DNA of 64,000 nt from Yponomeuta sedellus (GCA_934045075.1 OW203731.1:16941570-17005569), one strand, 5' to 3'. Counted from the stretch's first letter, positions 20,294 to 31,089 are shown. The notes: generated from the sequence alone by a model not told the origin. A program made the numbers and translations.

Positions 20294-21185
20294 GTGAAAA
20301 GGCATTGGAACAGTGTGTGGTACGCTAGTTGGGGCCTAGCGTACGGGGACGGCTCCCCGTACGCGGATCAAGCGAGCGACCTCGCGGTTATAAGCCTTTC
20401 CACGAAAATTCCAGAGTTTTGGACAGATATGCCGAGGATGTGGTTTGCGCAATTCGAAGCAGTTATGGCACCTCAGAAACAAGGCGATACAGAAAAATAT
20501 AACCTGGTAATCTCTTAATTAACGAGAGACGCGCTACAGCATGTGAGCAATTTACTGCAGACTCCGCCAGACGATCGGATGTATGAGACCATCAAAGGCC
20601 GATTACTAGCGGCTGAAGAGAGCGCCGAGAGACAATTCCACAAATTAGTAAGTGAGATGAGTCTTGGTGGACAGAAACCATCGCAATTATTACGATCGCA
20701 AGTATGGCCGAGCTCGCCAGGAACGCACGGGTCGCCGAGGAAACTTTGAAAAATTTGTGGATGACCAGATTACCGGCACCCGTTCGCGCAGTTCTAACAG
20801 TCAAGACGAAACTATTCAAAAATTGGCGCTGATGGCAGATAAAATCGTAGAAAGTTTGAGAACGGGAGAAATAGCAGAAGTGACTGCATCGCCACAGGAA
20901 TTAGCAATTACGCAGTTGACAGGACCAGTTATGGCAATGACCATGGAAATTCAGAACCTGCGAGACCAAGTGCGCGGACGCAGCAGAGAGCGTAATACGA
21001 ACAGGCAATATCGAGGCCGAGGCGGAGGCCGGTGGAGACCGCGTTCCAGGTCGCGAGGGATGAGAAGATCGCCCAACCAAGCGGATTGGCTATGTATGTA
21101 TCATTACGAATTCGGTCCCCGAGCTAATAGATGCCAGCAGCCATGTAACTGGAAAAACGCGCAAAACAGTCAGTCGGAAAACTAG
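20294..21185 (+). pseudogene. Gypsy gag, broken
   Basis: The first frame (to 20,518) has the gag N-terminal block KIPEFWTDMPRMWFAQFEAVM. An in-frame TAA at 20,516 is followed in the same frame by LTRDALQHVSNLLQTPP and RLLAAEESAERQFHKL. A shift near 20,700 leads to frame 20,664-21,185, with an Arg-rich nucleic-acid-binding region and the finger CMYHYEFGPRANRCQQPC. Gag forms the particle; the CHCC finger replaces the usual CCHC knuckle. The finger ends ~14 codons before the gag stop. Confidence 0.82.
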
Positions 21186-21205
21186 ATGCGACACAGTCTT
21201 GTGCG

Positions 21206-21740
21206 GTGGAAGATTGTGTGCCCACCCAGAATCATCGTCTTAGTGTAATGGACAGAAATAGTAGATTGCGTTTTTTAGTAGACTCAGGCGCAAACGTATC
21301 AGTAATACCTAAAGATTTCGTAAAGACCGAGCAGCGTCGCGATTGTGATTACAAACTGTATGCAGAGAACGGCAGTGAAATTAAAACGTACGGTGTCGTT
21401 ACTCTTGAGCTCAATTTAGGATTAAGGCGTGCATTCAAGTGGACATTTATTGTGTGTGACGTAACGCAGCCAATACTGGGCGCAGACTTTTTTAAAGACT
21501 TTTAAGATAGTGCCAGATTTACATAACGGGAAGTTAATTGATTTAGTGACCGATTTACGTGCAGATGGTAGTATTGTTTTGTATGATAACCTTTCAATTA
21601 GTAGCATAGGGAATGCGCACGCATACCGCGAATTATTGGAAGAGTTTTCGTCAATTACTAAGCCAATTTTATTTAAAGAAGCTCCATCTCACTCAGTTTG
21701 CCATCATATAGAGACTACAGGCCCCCCCGTTTACGCTTGA
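21206..21740 (+). pseudogene. Gypsy aspartic protease and start of RT
   Basis: The frame 21,206-21,505 encodes a retropepsin with RFLVDSGANVSVIP (catalytic D-S-G) and ILGADFFKDF (the conserved ILG box). It ends in a stop or shift at ~21,505. Frame 21,510-21,740 continues with the linker before RT (FSSITKPILFKEAPSHSVCH) and ends at an in-frame TGA at 21,738. The next frame begins ten bases on. The protease would mature gag and pol. Confidence 0.82.
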
Positions 21741-22384
21741 GCTAGACCTTTGCCACCAGAGCGTTATTCTAAAGTACGCAAAGAGTTTAGGCTGATGCAA
21801 GAGGTAGGCATTTGCAGGCCCTCAAAGAGCGCATGGGCGAGTCCACTTCACGTCGTGCCCAAGAAGGATGGACAGCTCCGGACGTGCGGAGACTACAGGA
21901 GGCTGAATGCAGTGACGAAGCCCGACCGGTATCCAGTGCCGAGATTACAAGATTTCACCTATGGTTTGGCAGGTAAGAAATATTTCTCCAGAGTAGACAT
22001 CAACAGGGCATACCACTATATTACGGTCGCGCCGGATGACGTACCAAAGACAGCTATAATTACTCCTTTTGGCCTTTTCGAATTTACGAGCATGACATTC
22101 GGTTTGCGTAACGCAGCGCAAACGTTTCAGCGTTTCATGAACAACACAGTTCTACAGGGTATAGAGACCATGGAAAATTCCAGTTTGTTTTGTTACATCG
22201 ACGACGTTATTATAGCTTCAGAAACAGAGGAACAGCACAAGGAACATTTACGTAAGAATATTTTCAGCGTTTCAGCGACATTAACATCACAATCAATCTG
22301 AGCAAAAGTGTTTTCGGTCAAGCAAGTATTGAGTTTCTAGGATACGAAGTTACAACGGAGCGAATCCGGCCACTGAAAGACAAG
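21741..22384 (+). pseudogene. Gypsy reverse transcriptase core
   Basis: After the in-frame TGA the RT continues as ARPLPPERYSKVRKEF. Visible blocks are SAWASPLHVVPKKDG, TCGDYRRLNAVTKPD, SRVDINRAYHYI, TPFGLFEFTSMTFGLRNA and the catalytic FCYIDDVIIASE. A frameshift near 22,290 breaks the frame before the thumb. SIEFLGYEVT follows in another frame. The enzyme copies element RNA primed from tRNA-Trp. Confidence 0.87.
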
Positions 22385-23674
22385 GTGCAAGCAATTATTG
22401 ATTACCCGAGACCAGAAACCGTCGAACAGCTGCGAAGATACTTAGGTATGTTGAATTTTTATAGAGCCTATTTGCCGCACGCTGTAGAGCACCAGGCCGA
22501 ATTAAGCAAATTTCTCCACAACGCCAAAAAGAAAGATAAGACGAAAATTGAATGGGATGTAGTGGCAGAGGCAGCGTTCGAGCAGAGTAAGGTAAGCCTT
22601 CAAAGCGCCGTTACTCTATCTCATCCCGTGCCCGACGCCCCCATAGCGCTCATGACGGATGCGAGCGATACTGCAGCTGGAGCCGTTTTACAACAAAAGG
22701 TTGGTAATCATTGGCAACTATCAGGATATTTTTCCAAAAAGTTTTCAACAGCCCAGCAGAAGTATAGTACCTATGATAGGGAATTAACAGCGATATATAT
22801 GGCGATTCAGTATTTCCGAGACATGATTGAAGGCAGACAACTGAAGATATACACGGATCACAAGCCGTTAACCTACGCTTTTACAAAGGTAAACTCGATC
22901 AGCAAAGAAACACCTCGCAGAACCAGGCAACTGTTGTATATTAGTGAATTTACGAGCGACATTCAACACGTGCAAGGAAGCGAGAACCCAGTCGCCGATG
23001 CCTTATCCAGAGTAAGTACCATAGAGTGCCCGTCAACTATCGACTACGAAGAATTAGCGGTGGCGCAGCAAAGCGACGATCAGATTACAAGGATGACGCA
23101 AGACGCCAGTAGCAAGGTACAATTAAAGTTACTTAGCATTCCTAGCAGCAATAATCGCATATATTGTGAGATTACAACGAAAATTGCCAGACCCTATCTA
23201 CCGGAAAGGTTTAGGAAAACAGCTTTCGAGTCAGTTCATAACATTAGCCACCCAGGAATTAAAGCCACGCGGAAAATGGTAGCAGAACGGTATTTTTGGC
23301 CAAATCAAAACCGAGAGGTTAATCAGTGGGCTAAAACGTGCATAGAGTGTCAAAAAAGTAAAATCAACCGTCATACGATATCAGATTTAGGAACATTTAC
23401 ACCGTCAGAACGTTTCGAGCACGTTCATGTGGACATTGTGGGTCCGTTGCCAACAACGCAGCAAGGATATAGGTATTTAGTCACGATGATAGACAGATCC
23501 ACGCGTTGGACGGAGGCAATACCTGTCACAGAAATAACCGCCGAAGCCACGGCGAAGGCTATTTTTGAAGGCTGGATAAGCCGATTTGGATGCCCTAGCA
23601 GGCTAAATAGCGATCAGGGTAGGCAGTTTGAGAGCGAACTTTTTAATGAACTAATGAAATGCTTAGGATTTTAA
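22385..23674 (+). pseudogene. Gypsy RNase H and integrase N-terminal part
   Basis: This open frame has the RT connection (LRRYLGMLNFYRAYLPH), RNase H (ALMTDASDTAAGAVLQQ, STYDRELTAIYMAIQYF, YTDHKPLTYAF, NPVADALSRV) and integrase. The integrase has its HHCC finger (H-x3-H in HNISHPGIKATRK; C-x2-C in CIECQKSK) and first catalytic Asp in HVDIVGPLP, then LNSDQGRQFES with the second Asp. A shift at ~23,670 separates the part with the third catalytic residue (GNGMIERWPRQLK in another frame). Integrase would insert the cDNA. Confidence 0.87.
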
Positions 23675-23764
23675 AAAAATCGCACAACCCCGTATAACCC
23701 CAAAGGTAATGGTATGATCGAGAGGTGGCCCAGACAGTTGAAGGCCGCATTAACAGCAAGGATG

Positions 23765-23813
23765 ACAGGAAATACATCATGAGTAGATGAGTTACCCATG
23801 ATGTATTTCCTGT
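23765..23813. repeat. Local inverted duplication inside integrase
   Basis: Bases 23,765-23,781 are the reverse complement of 23,797-23,813 with a 15-base spacer. The surrounding frame reads ARMTGNTS before it and SSAELVLGHTLRLPGEF soon after. The family would normally have about 20 more codons between, so this looks like a small templated insertion with loss of coding sequence. Confidence 0.8.
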
Positions 23814-23839
23814 AAGTTCCAGGAGTAAGTTCCGCCGAG

Positions 23840-24346
23840 TTGGTACTAGGTCACACGTTGAGACTACCAGGCGAATTCCACTGCGAGGTAAGTAAAAACA
23901 ACAGCGATGCATATACCTATGTCGAGCACTTGCGTAATATTATCAGAAGACTACAGCCACAGTCACGAGCGTCAAGCGATACGCGTAAGATTTTTGTTCA
24001 TTCAGATTTAAAGTCGTGCACACATGTTTTTGTTAGAAATGATGCAGTCAAGAAACACCTTACACCCGCTTACGATGGCCCATACCGCGTCCTAAGTAGG
24101 GATAAAAAGGTTTTCAGAATTCAGTTGCAGAATAGGCAGTCGTGTATTTCAAGTGACAGATTAAAGCCAGCGTATGTTATCATAGACGACTCCCAGAACG
24201 CACCCAGTAACGATGTACAGAATAGCGAAAGACAGTCAATATCAGAACCGCTTGATAAAACGCTAACGCTTATGAATGAAAACGCACCACCAGTTCGTGT
24301 CAGTAGTAGTCGTATAGTAAAATTGCCCGTTAGATTTATGTTGTAA
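23840..24346 (+). pseudogene. Gypsy integrase C-terminal region
   Basis: Frame 23,840-24,346 continues with AELVLGHTLRLPGEF (post-core), VHSDLKSCTHVFVRNDAVK, and PAYDGPYRVLSRDKKVFRI, the GPY/F module of gypsy integrases. It ends in a Ser/Asn-rich tail and TAA at 24,344. The part is cut off from the integrase core by the frameshift at ~23,670 and the inverted duplication. Confidence 0.82.
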
Positions 24347-24418
24347 TTTAAGCGAATTGTGAGCATATTTAGAATCATTCAGAATTTAGCATTTATACAG
24401 TTAAGATAATCAGTTAAA

Positions 24419-24685
24419 ATGGGTAAAACATACAGTAAAAACGAGGAAGTTGTTATCGCACAAAACGGTGCAAACGACGCTACAAATAGTAAACTGGAAC
24501 AAAAAGTCGAGACCTATGGTTTTGTTATGGTAGCAGCAGTTGTTATTTTAGTTTTTGTGGTTACTTATGTGTTGTGTACTGCGTGTAGCAAAAATTTAAA
24601 GAAATGGTTAAGAAAGGAAGTTTTCGCTAGCAAGTTGAGTGAAGCGACTACATCTACTCCACATGCAACAGCGCAAATTGTGTAA
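24419..24685 (+). CDS. Small extra ORF with predicted membrane segment (88 aa)
   Basis: An intact ATG frame of 88 codons 72 bases after the integrase stop and inside the element. The N-terminus MGKTYSKNEEVV fits a myristoylation signal (Met-Gly, Ser at position 6). Residues ~34-54 form one clear hydrophobic helix (VMVAAVVILVFVVTYVLC), followed by a Cys and a basic stretch (KNLKKWLRKEVF), an arrangement that suggests membrane anchoring. There is no env-like length, signal peptide or cleavage site. Small extra ORFs of this kind occur in some insect LTR elements; I know no established function. It is the only frame in this element without a lesion. Confidence 0.55.
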   Translation: MGKTYSKNEEVVIAQNGANDATNSKLEQKVETYGFVMVAAVVILVFVVTYVLCTACSKNLKKWLRKEVFASKLSEATTSTPHATAQIV

Positions 24686-25455
24686 GGTATATATACATAC
24701 TCGACAAAGTTTAAGAAATGAGTTTTGGAAGTGCGGGCATGCCACTTTTAAGCCGATCAGTCCTTCTGGCTGTGCCGGGAACCCGCCCTCGATTTATCGA
24801 AAAAGTGGACCAAAAGGTTAGGTAAAACCCCAAGCTATTACCCCATTTCGGATTACCCCAAGCTACGAGGTAATCCGAAATGTAATTACAAAATCTTTCC
24901 TTTTTCTGTAGTGTAAGAAAAATTTATTTTTGAAATTGTAATTTTTCGAATGTGTAAAATTTTGTGTTTTTATTTCGTGTATTTTTGTGTGTAACAGATG
25001 TGTCAATCCAGGACACAAAAAAAAAAAGGTAGTTGTTCTTTGTTAAGTTTTTCAAAAGTCCCGGCCAAGATTTCTGAAAATATTTAGCGACAGAATGAGT
25101 ACCTAAGTAAGTACCCAGTAAATTTCCGTTGTACTGTGTGTAAGTTTTACATTGTATTCCACAGGTTTTGCTTAGACATGTACTTACCGTGTTTTTCTAT
25201 GAAGCAATTGTTATCGTTTCAAGCGAATGTTTCAAGTTACAGTCCCACAGTATAATGTAAACAAATATTTGATTCCATCACGTTCTATATTGTCAGCATA
25301 AGATTAGAATTGTTTATTGTTCATGCTATTTATGTCATGCAGCATTTTTGTTCGATACTAGTTTCAAGTACAGTCACCAGCAAATGTATTGTAATTTTAA
25401 AATATTTTTTTTACTAAAATTTTGTACCAAAATTTTTTCGGTAGAAGGGGATGAC
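24686..25455 (+). other. Gypsy 3' untranslated region with polypurine tract
   Basis: AT-rich, no coding signal. The purine run AGAAGGGGA (about 25,444-25,452) just before the 3' LTR is the likely plus-strand primer. A run of ten A occurs near 25,018. Confidence 0.65.
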
Positions 25456-25753
25456 TGTAGGGACTCAGACCGCTGAGTCAACATTTGGAGCAACAAAGTA
25501 ACGTAGCGCAACGATCACGCGCGGACGTCTGTGTCCGGCTAGTCGTTCCCCCGAAACCCTTTGAGGCAGTCGCCTCCGAAACCTTTTAGAGTACCGTAGT
25601 TTAAAACGTAAAACCTAAGATTGTGTTTAACCTCCTGTGTAAACCATTGTACGTGTACTGAATTGAATACAGACTTTTGACCTTTAAATTGCAACCTTCT
25701 GATATATTTATTTATGATCACCACATCCACATTAAACCCCTAGTTTCCCCTAA
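25456..25753 (+). repeat. 3' LTR of the gypsy element
   Basis: 298-bp direct repeat of 19,972-20,268. Confidence 0.88.
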
Positions 25754-25827
25754 AATACCGTTAAGTCCATTTTTATTAATCGGCACTACTTTGAGTAACA
25801 CTTTACGCTCACTTAAGTTTATATGTG

Positions 25828-27405
25828 TTACCGTCTCCGAAGTAGGGTCGGAGCTGATTCCTGACGACATTCCGTTAAGGCTCGTTTGTTTACATCCGCG
25901 TTAGGGACGTAGTGGAGTAGCCGGTGGTGCGCCTCGCCACAGCCGTCCTTACCACAGGCCGGCGCGGGGCAGATTTCACGATCGTGGCGCGACACCAGAC
26001 ACTTATAGCACACTCTGTGGCGCTTCACGTGCCGCCACCGATCCTTCCGTAACGCTCGCTTAAACATCTTGCACTCAGTTAATTCGTGTTCAACACCGCG
26101 GCAAAATAAACACTTATCACCGTTACTGTCACTTCGCGTCGATTGCACTAACAATGTCTGTTGACGGCTAGCGTTGTTGTATCATTTTTACTCTTTGGGT
26201 GAAACTGGGAACCGACGTTACGCTGATCCATGGCATATACATTCGCGGTGGTTGTTATCTTGACTGCTTTGCTCTTTAAGAAGTCTCCTAGTATTTCTAA
26301 TCGTGGTGTCTTGCCTTCTGTTATTATAGGGAAATCGGACCACTTAGAAAGTATCACAGCTGGCAGTTTAGAAATAATAGTGTTAACCATATTTACGTCC
26401 TGTAGGTATTCGTGACGGCCGACGGCGCGTACAGCAGCGATGAAATTTTGCACTTTAACGGAGAACGATACGATGTCCTTGCTGTAGTCGTTCGACATAG
26501 GTGGAAGTTTCCGTAATCCTTGCATGAGACGGGTCAGGATAGTCTCTGCGTTTCCACATACCAGTTCCAGGGTTTTCATGACAGTGTCTGGCGATGTGGC
26601 ACTAACCATAAGTGCTGAGACTGCTTCCCGTGCAGGGCCATGAAGACACTTCCTTAATCTCCATAAATTCTCCTTCGGGCTGAATCCGCACACTTGGGTG
26701 GACTCCTCATAGGCCTGCTTGAACTGGAGCCATTCCAGAGGATCACCAGAGTAGCTCGGTAGGTCTCTGGGAGTACATAAACGGCTGAACAGGTTTTTGT
26801 CTGTCCGTTTGTTAGCGGTACTTGCGGCTAGATTTTGCAGGGCACTCGCGAGCATATGGACCGTCCTATTGGAGGTGCCGGGGTCGATGGCCGCCGGCGG
26901 GCACTGCGCACCTGGCTGATTACCATGGTTGAGGGCTTGCAGTAAAGGTTCATGGTCTTGTTGTTCACGATGGCTTCGTTCTAACCATTTTTCCACTAAA
27001 CTCGTCTTGTCAGCGTCCAGATCTTCCGATGAACTGTATTCTTCTTGATTTTCCTCATCCTTCAAGTTGGGCTATGTCAGCCTCGGGTTTTTTGTCTATG
27101 AGTTCCATTTGGATACGCGCTTTTTCTTGAGCGGCTTCTAGTTCCAGCTGTTTTCTCCAAGCCAGCACAGATGACGATGTAGATTTGGACTTTGACCCCT
27201 TCCGCGATGAAAACGAACGTGGCGGCCTATGTTCCGACTTGACGCTGCTACCCGCTAATTTCAACACGCGGCTAACGGACGGAATCTGATCATGCTTCTG
27301 TGTGATTCCACTAGTAGGCTGAAGAGGCTGTTGCTGCTGGAGTTGTCTATCCTCGGTCTCTTTGTTCTCGCGTTTTTTACGCGCTGTGCATCGAGTGTTC
27401 ACCAT
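25828..27405 (-). pseudogene. BEL gag with zinc knuckles, broken
   Basis: Gag begins at MVNTRCTARKKRE (27,405), in the position expected for BEL gag. Three frames are needed: 27,405-27,055 (basic, Gln-rich, coiled coil LAWRKQLELEAAQEKAR), 27,065-26,148 (the conserved gag domain with YSGDPLEWLQFKQAYEEST and LRKCLHGPAREAVSAL) and 26,154-25,828 (zinc knuckles CLFCRGVEHELTEC and CYKCLVSRHDREIC, with a third Cys-His group before HRLLHYV). Gag forms the particle and binds RNA. The last frame continues left to the gypsy insertion at 25,758. Confidence 0.85.
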
Positions 27406-27449
27406 TTTTGCCGGCGTGTGGAACATAAATCCGGTCGAAGTGACCACTT

Positions 27450-27772
27450 TGTTAGCGGTGCAGGTTCTCGGCAAAGGAAAAGCTCAACAACGGTCACGAA
27501 AACTTAAAATTTCGAAAAAACGGACACAACGATATGACACTTGTATGAGACCGGTAGATACGTGTGTCGCGTGCGGTGAGAGGAAAACAACTGCCGACGA
27601 CGTTCAAAAAATACCAGTCGCTACTAACTTCTCGCTGCATCACGCGTATCTACCTTCAAATTTGGCCTTAAAACTAAACATGTACATTTTGTAAAGTACC
27701 GCATCAAACATACGGCGGTAAAACGAAACCAAATCAAAAAACCCAAAAACCCATTTGAGCACGTCGCTAACA
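27450..27772 (-). repeat. 5' LTR of the nested BEL element
   Basis: 323 bp, seven substitutions against the 3' LTR by my count (about 2%). Immediately inside, three bases (AAG) precede TGGTCACTTCGACCGG, the probable primer binding site. The matching tRNA was not identified. Confidence 0.9.
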
Positions 27773-27777
27773 CTAGC

Positions 27778-28780
27778 GTTGAATCATAGTGACGTGGGGA
27801 ATGTTCCTAAACTGCGTTGTTTTCGTGAAAAGCATCAAAGCGAAATTATTAGGTATTTTTATATCTATGCATTTACGTACAATATCCCAACTATGAGGTT
27901 AAGTGCGGAAACCACATACAGGACAAACAAAGTAGGTTCTACGCAAAATTTCAAAATATTATTTCTTACCGTTACATATGTAGCGTAAGACATTTCCATA
28001 ATTCCAAATAATTTCATTACGACTTCCGCCTGTAAACAAAAAATTCGTTTGTTATACCATTGATGAACGAATTGACAAACTAAATAGCGACATTGTTCTC
28101 AAACACTTTGGTCATTAAAATTGTTAACCTGCGGTAGAGACGCGTGATGCCATTATTGCAATATTTTTAGATGAGCAGAACCGACTTTATTCGAGAGAAG
28201 GTTCTGTTCATGAACGGGAAAAACTTAATGTGGACACAAAGTTGAAATCGCGAAATAAATCAATTATTGAAGTTTTCTGCAAAGTATGACAGTGATAATA
28301 TAAACAGCGGCATATTTGGCGCAAAGCAAATTAATTCAGTTACTTAGCAACTAAAATTTAAAGGTCAAGTTGCTGTGAACTGCACCGACCTGTCCCTGTT
28401 CAATACCCCTCACTAGGAGTCGTTTCACTCGGCAGCCAGCGGCGCCGTGGCAGTGTTCCCAGCCGGACGCATACATTGCATTGGGCACAAGAGACGCCTG
28501 AGGAAATTTAAACACTGTCTCTAAAAAATATAATTATGTTTAAGAAATGCCAGATTCATACTTTAAAAAATTGGCTAAATGCGAACACGCGCAATGTAGT
28601 TCACTATCTGCTTTACGAAAACAACAACTCAAGGCCATTGTACGTAGCAAGTGCTGAAGTATGTTAACATTTCAGACACTAGTGTTTCCTAATGATGTTT
28701 TCCTACACAAGAATACCCTCATATGAAACGTCGTATGGGGATATTCTTATAGGGATATTCTCACAGTAAAGTGCGGCTGA
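27778..28780. other. Non-coding stretch right of the BEL element
   Basis: AT-rich with short plus-strand frames of no recognisable family. No element ends are recognised. Two imperfect copies of a GGATATTCT phrase occur near 28,737-28,760. Confidence 0.4.
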
Positions 28781-30420
28781 GATGTCCTACCTAGTGAATG
28801 CACAGCGGTAACTCCCTGGACTCAACTCGAGGTTGTCTTCTCGTCTCACCCGAAGGGCGAGGCGGGGAGGCGGCTTCTAAGAATTGACTTACTTGCGTGG
28901 GAGCGTCGCCGTCCGTTAAAACGGACCGGTCCTGGGCGATGGAGATAAGCTTCAACGGTCAAGTCCTGGGTTTTTGAAGACTGGGTTTTCGAGTTCAAGT
29001 ACTGCTGGGTGTAACTCGGTTGGGAGAAGCCTAGCAGGACATGCTCAACAGACGACTCTTCTGTGTCACTTCCAGGTAATCTTCACGTCACCAGCGACGT
29101 CGAGACCGACTGCCAGCCCCAGGGAACGGGCTAGAGGGCGCCCATCAGTTGGCGTCGCTAGGATAGTAAGTCCGGTTGGGGATGGCGGCGGCGACATCAC
29201 TCGGCAAACAGCGTCTGCAGCAGCCAGACCTCACTTGCCCTCACCCTCAGAATACACCGCGCGTTACAAGAGGTCTGCCATCCCCCTGCGGATAATTAGG
29301 CCACAACCTCGACCTTCTTCTCAGGGAATCCCGGACGATTTCTCCAGCTTTGTGAGGCAGCGCTGGAATGACGAGTACTCCTGGTCCGACCTCGGCAGAA
29401 ACTGCACGCCCTTGCCGAACGGGCGTGCGTTTAGGATGTGGCCGAGGGTTGCTCTTAGCGCCTTGTTAAGAGCAACCGTACAGGGTCCCATCCGGCCGGT
29501 TTTCTACGATCAACGGTTTGTACTTTAGCTCGTTCTCGTGCGCTGGGCGGCTGCCAGTGCGAGGCGGAGGCTCATGGAGGTTGTCGTATCCACGGTGTAG
29601 ATATGTCCAGCGAGGCCATATTCCAGGCCGGAGGGCGGGCGGTGAATGGCGTGGGCGACTTAATCCCCGCCCTCGGTTGGGGCGCAGCGATGAGGTGAGC
29701 GCCGGGCGCCCTTCTAGGGCTGCAGTGGCGTGCATGGAGTGGCGGCTGCGTCCTTTTAGGTCGGCGTCACAGCAATACGTGGAGCTGGCATACGAATCAT
29801 GACCGAGCGTGGCGCGGGCTCCACCCTAGCCTCAGTAGCTGGGCGGGGTCGGGGAGCGACAGTTCTCAGGCCGGGCGTCGTCCAGCGTACTAATGTGGCA
29901 TGCTGCTCGGCGAAGCAACAGGGTGGCATTTAGCTGCCTCCGTCGTGCCTACGCGACGGTAGCTGGAGGCAGGCTTGCTCGGTCGCGGAGCTGGCTGAGC
30001 GAGATCGGTCGCGCAAGGGCGTGGGTCTCAGCAGCTCAACCCCGATTCAGCGTGACGCGGCGCGGAAGAGGCGCTGGGGCGGTGGTTTGCCTCCTCCGCC
30101 TCCACTGGCGACCGCGGCAGCGGACGTTGCGGTGGCGGCAGGTTAGGCAGGTAGACAGGCGGCGGTGTGGAGGACATAGGGAACGACTTCGGCGGCAGGG
30201 AAAAGTCAGCGCCTTCTGGCTCTCGTGTCAGTCAGGGTCTCGTGGTCTTTCTGTGTCATGGCGGCAGCAAGGGGCTGTCATCTCCGGAAAGTATTGAGGT
30301 GCTCAGACAGGCGCGTTGAGCGGGCGGCAGATTATGAATATGGCAGATTATGGGTGAGGTGGTCCGAGCGCGGGCGCACAACAAATCAGCGCGATCGATA
30401 CTAAGCAATCCTCCTTGGGT
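28781..30420. other. GC-rich region of unknown nature
   Basis: About 1.6 kb is clearly GC-rich against the AT-rich surroundings, with sharp edges near 28,780 and 30,420. The longest plus frame (28,974-29,528, 184 codons) is Arg/Ser/Pro-rich and matches no family I know. Long frames occur in several phases, as expected from GC-rich non-coding DNA. It could be the 5' UTR/ORF1 region of an R1-type LINE, a host promoter/CpG-rich exon or a composite of repeats. I cannot decide. Confidence 0.4.
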
Positions 30421-30486
30421 ACGTACAATAGGCGGCTTTTTTATACATCACTTTAGATATAAATGTCTATGATTTGATTTGGAGTA

Positions 30487-30933
30487 CCTGACTGGCATGG
30501 TAGAATCCAGTAGAAATACATACATTAAAAAACCAACAGAAAAACCAAATTTTACCTTAAAGTTACATCGTTTAAATTATGTATTACAATTTAAACTGGA
30601 CAGGTAAAATAAAGCATTATCTACGCAAGCACATAGTTAAAGATACTTATTTTATGTTACATTGTGATATTTGGATAATGTTAAAATAATTCTAGTCACA
30701 ATATGTTATTAAATTAATTCATATGATAAATCTGTTAAGCCATGTGCTTGCGTAGACAATTCTTTATTTTACCTGTTCAGTTTAAATTGTATTTATAATT
30801 TGAACCCTGTAATTTGAGATAAAATCATGTTTTTCTGTTTGTTTTCTAAATTGCACGTTACTTTAATTTGTTTTATAAATTGCCTAATTGTATTTTTAAT
30901 GGATTTAAAATTACCATACCAGGCAGCTTACCG
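30487..30933. mobile_element. Foldback (MITE-like) element, about 445 bp
   Basis: Two long imperfect inverted arms. The outer ends match as CTGACTGGCATGGTA on the left and, inverted, CTGCCTGGTATGGTA on the right. The inner arms around 30,575-30,650 and 30,735-30,805 match over ~60 bp (CAATTTAAACTGGACAGG; TCTACGCAAGCACAT). There is no coding capacity. Target duplication not determined. Confidence 0.7.
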
Positions 30934-31089
30934 TAAAGCATTCACTTAGGTAAAACGCCTTTGCTGCATCCTTGTTTCAATATAAAAATACCCGATACTA
31001 GTATTGCTTTTAAGTAACCACACCCTCAAATCCTCTTGCGTCCCAGACATAGTCGCTTCAACACAAGTGTTTGATAACAAACAACGTAC

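Larger units (their letters stand above)
19972..25753 (+). mobile_element. Ty3/gypsy element, CsRn1/Kabuki-type, nested in BEL
   Basis: LTRs at 19,972-20,268 and 25,456-25,753 begin TGTAGGGACTC. AATAC precedes (19,967-19,971) and follows (25,754-25,758) the element. Two bases after the 5' LTR is TGGTGACCCCGACGTGAT, complementary to the 3' end of tRNA-Trp. The gag has a CHCC-type finger (C-x2-H-x9-C-x3-C). Both traits are known marks of the CsRn1 lineage, which includes Kabuki of the silkworm. Internal order is gag, protease, RT, RNase H, integrase, then a small extra ORF. Several stops and shifts make it inactive. Confidence 0.9.
14973..27772 (-). mobile_element. BEL/Pao LTR retrotransposon carrying nested insertions
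   Basis: Boundaries are set by two 323-bp direct repeats (27,450-27,772 as 5' LTR and 14,973-15,295 as 3' LTR) and by the 5-bp duplication CTAGC at 14,968-14,972 and 27,773-27,777. LTRs begin TGTTAGCG and end CGCTAACA (one base changed in the 3' copy). Gag, protease, RT, RNase H and the integrase C-terminus are found on the minus strand in the BEL order. Without the gypsy insertion (19,972-25,753) and the TIR-like insertion (18,416-19,757) the element is about 5.7 kb, normal for the superfamily apart from a missing integrase core. Frameshifts and stops show it is inactive. Confidence 0.92.

Noticed and set aside
24419..24685. Envelope gene of the gypsy element
   Set aside because: Far too short, no signal peptide, no ectodomain or cleavage site; described as a small membrane-type ORF only.
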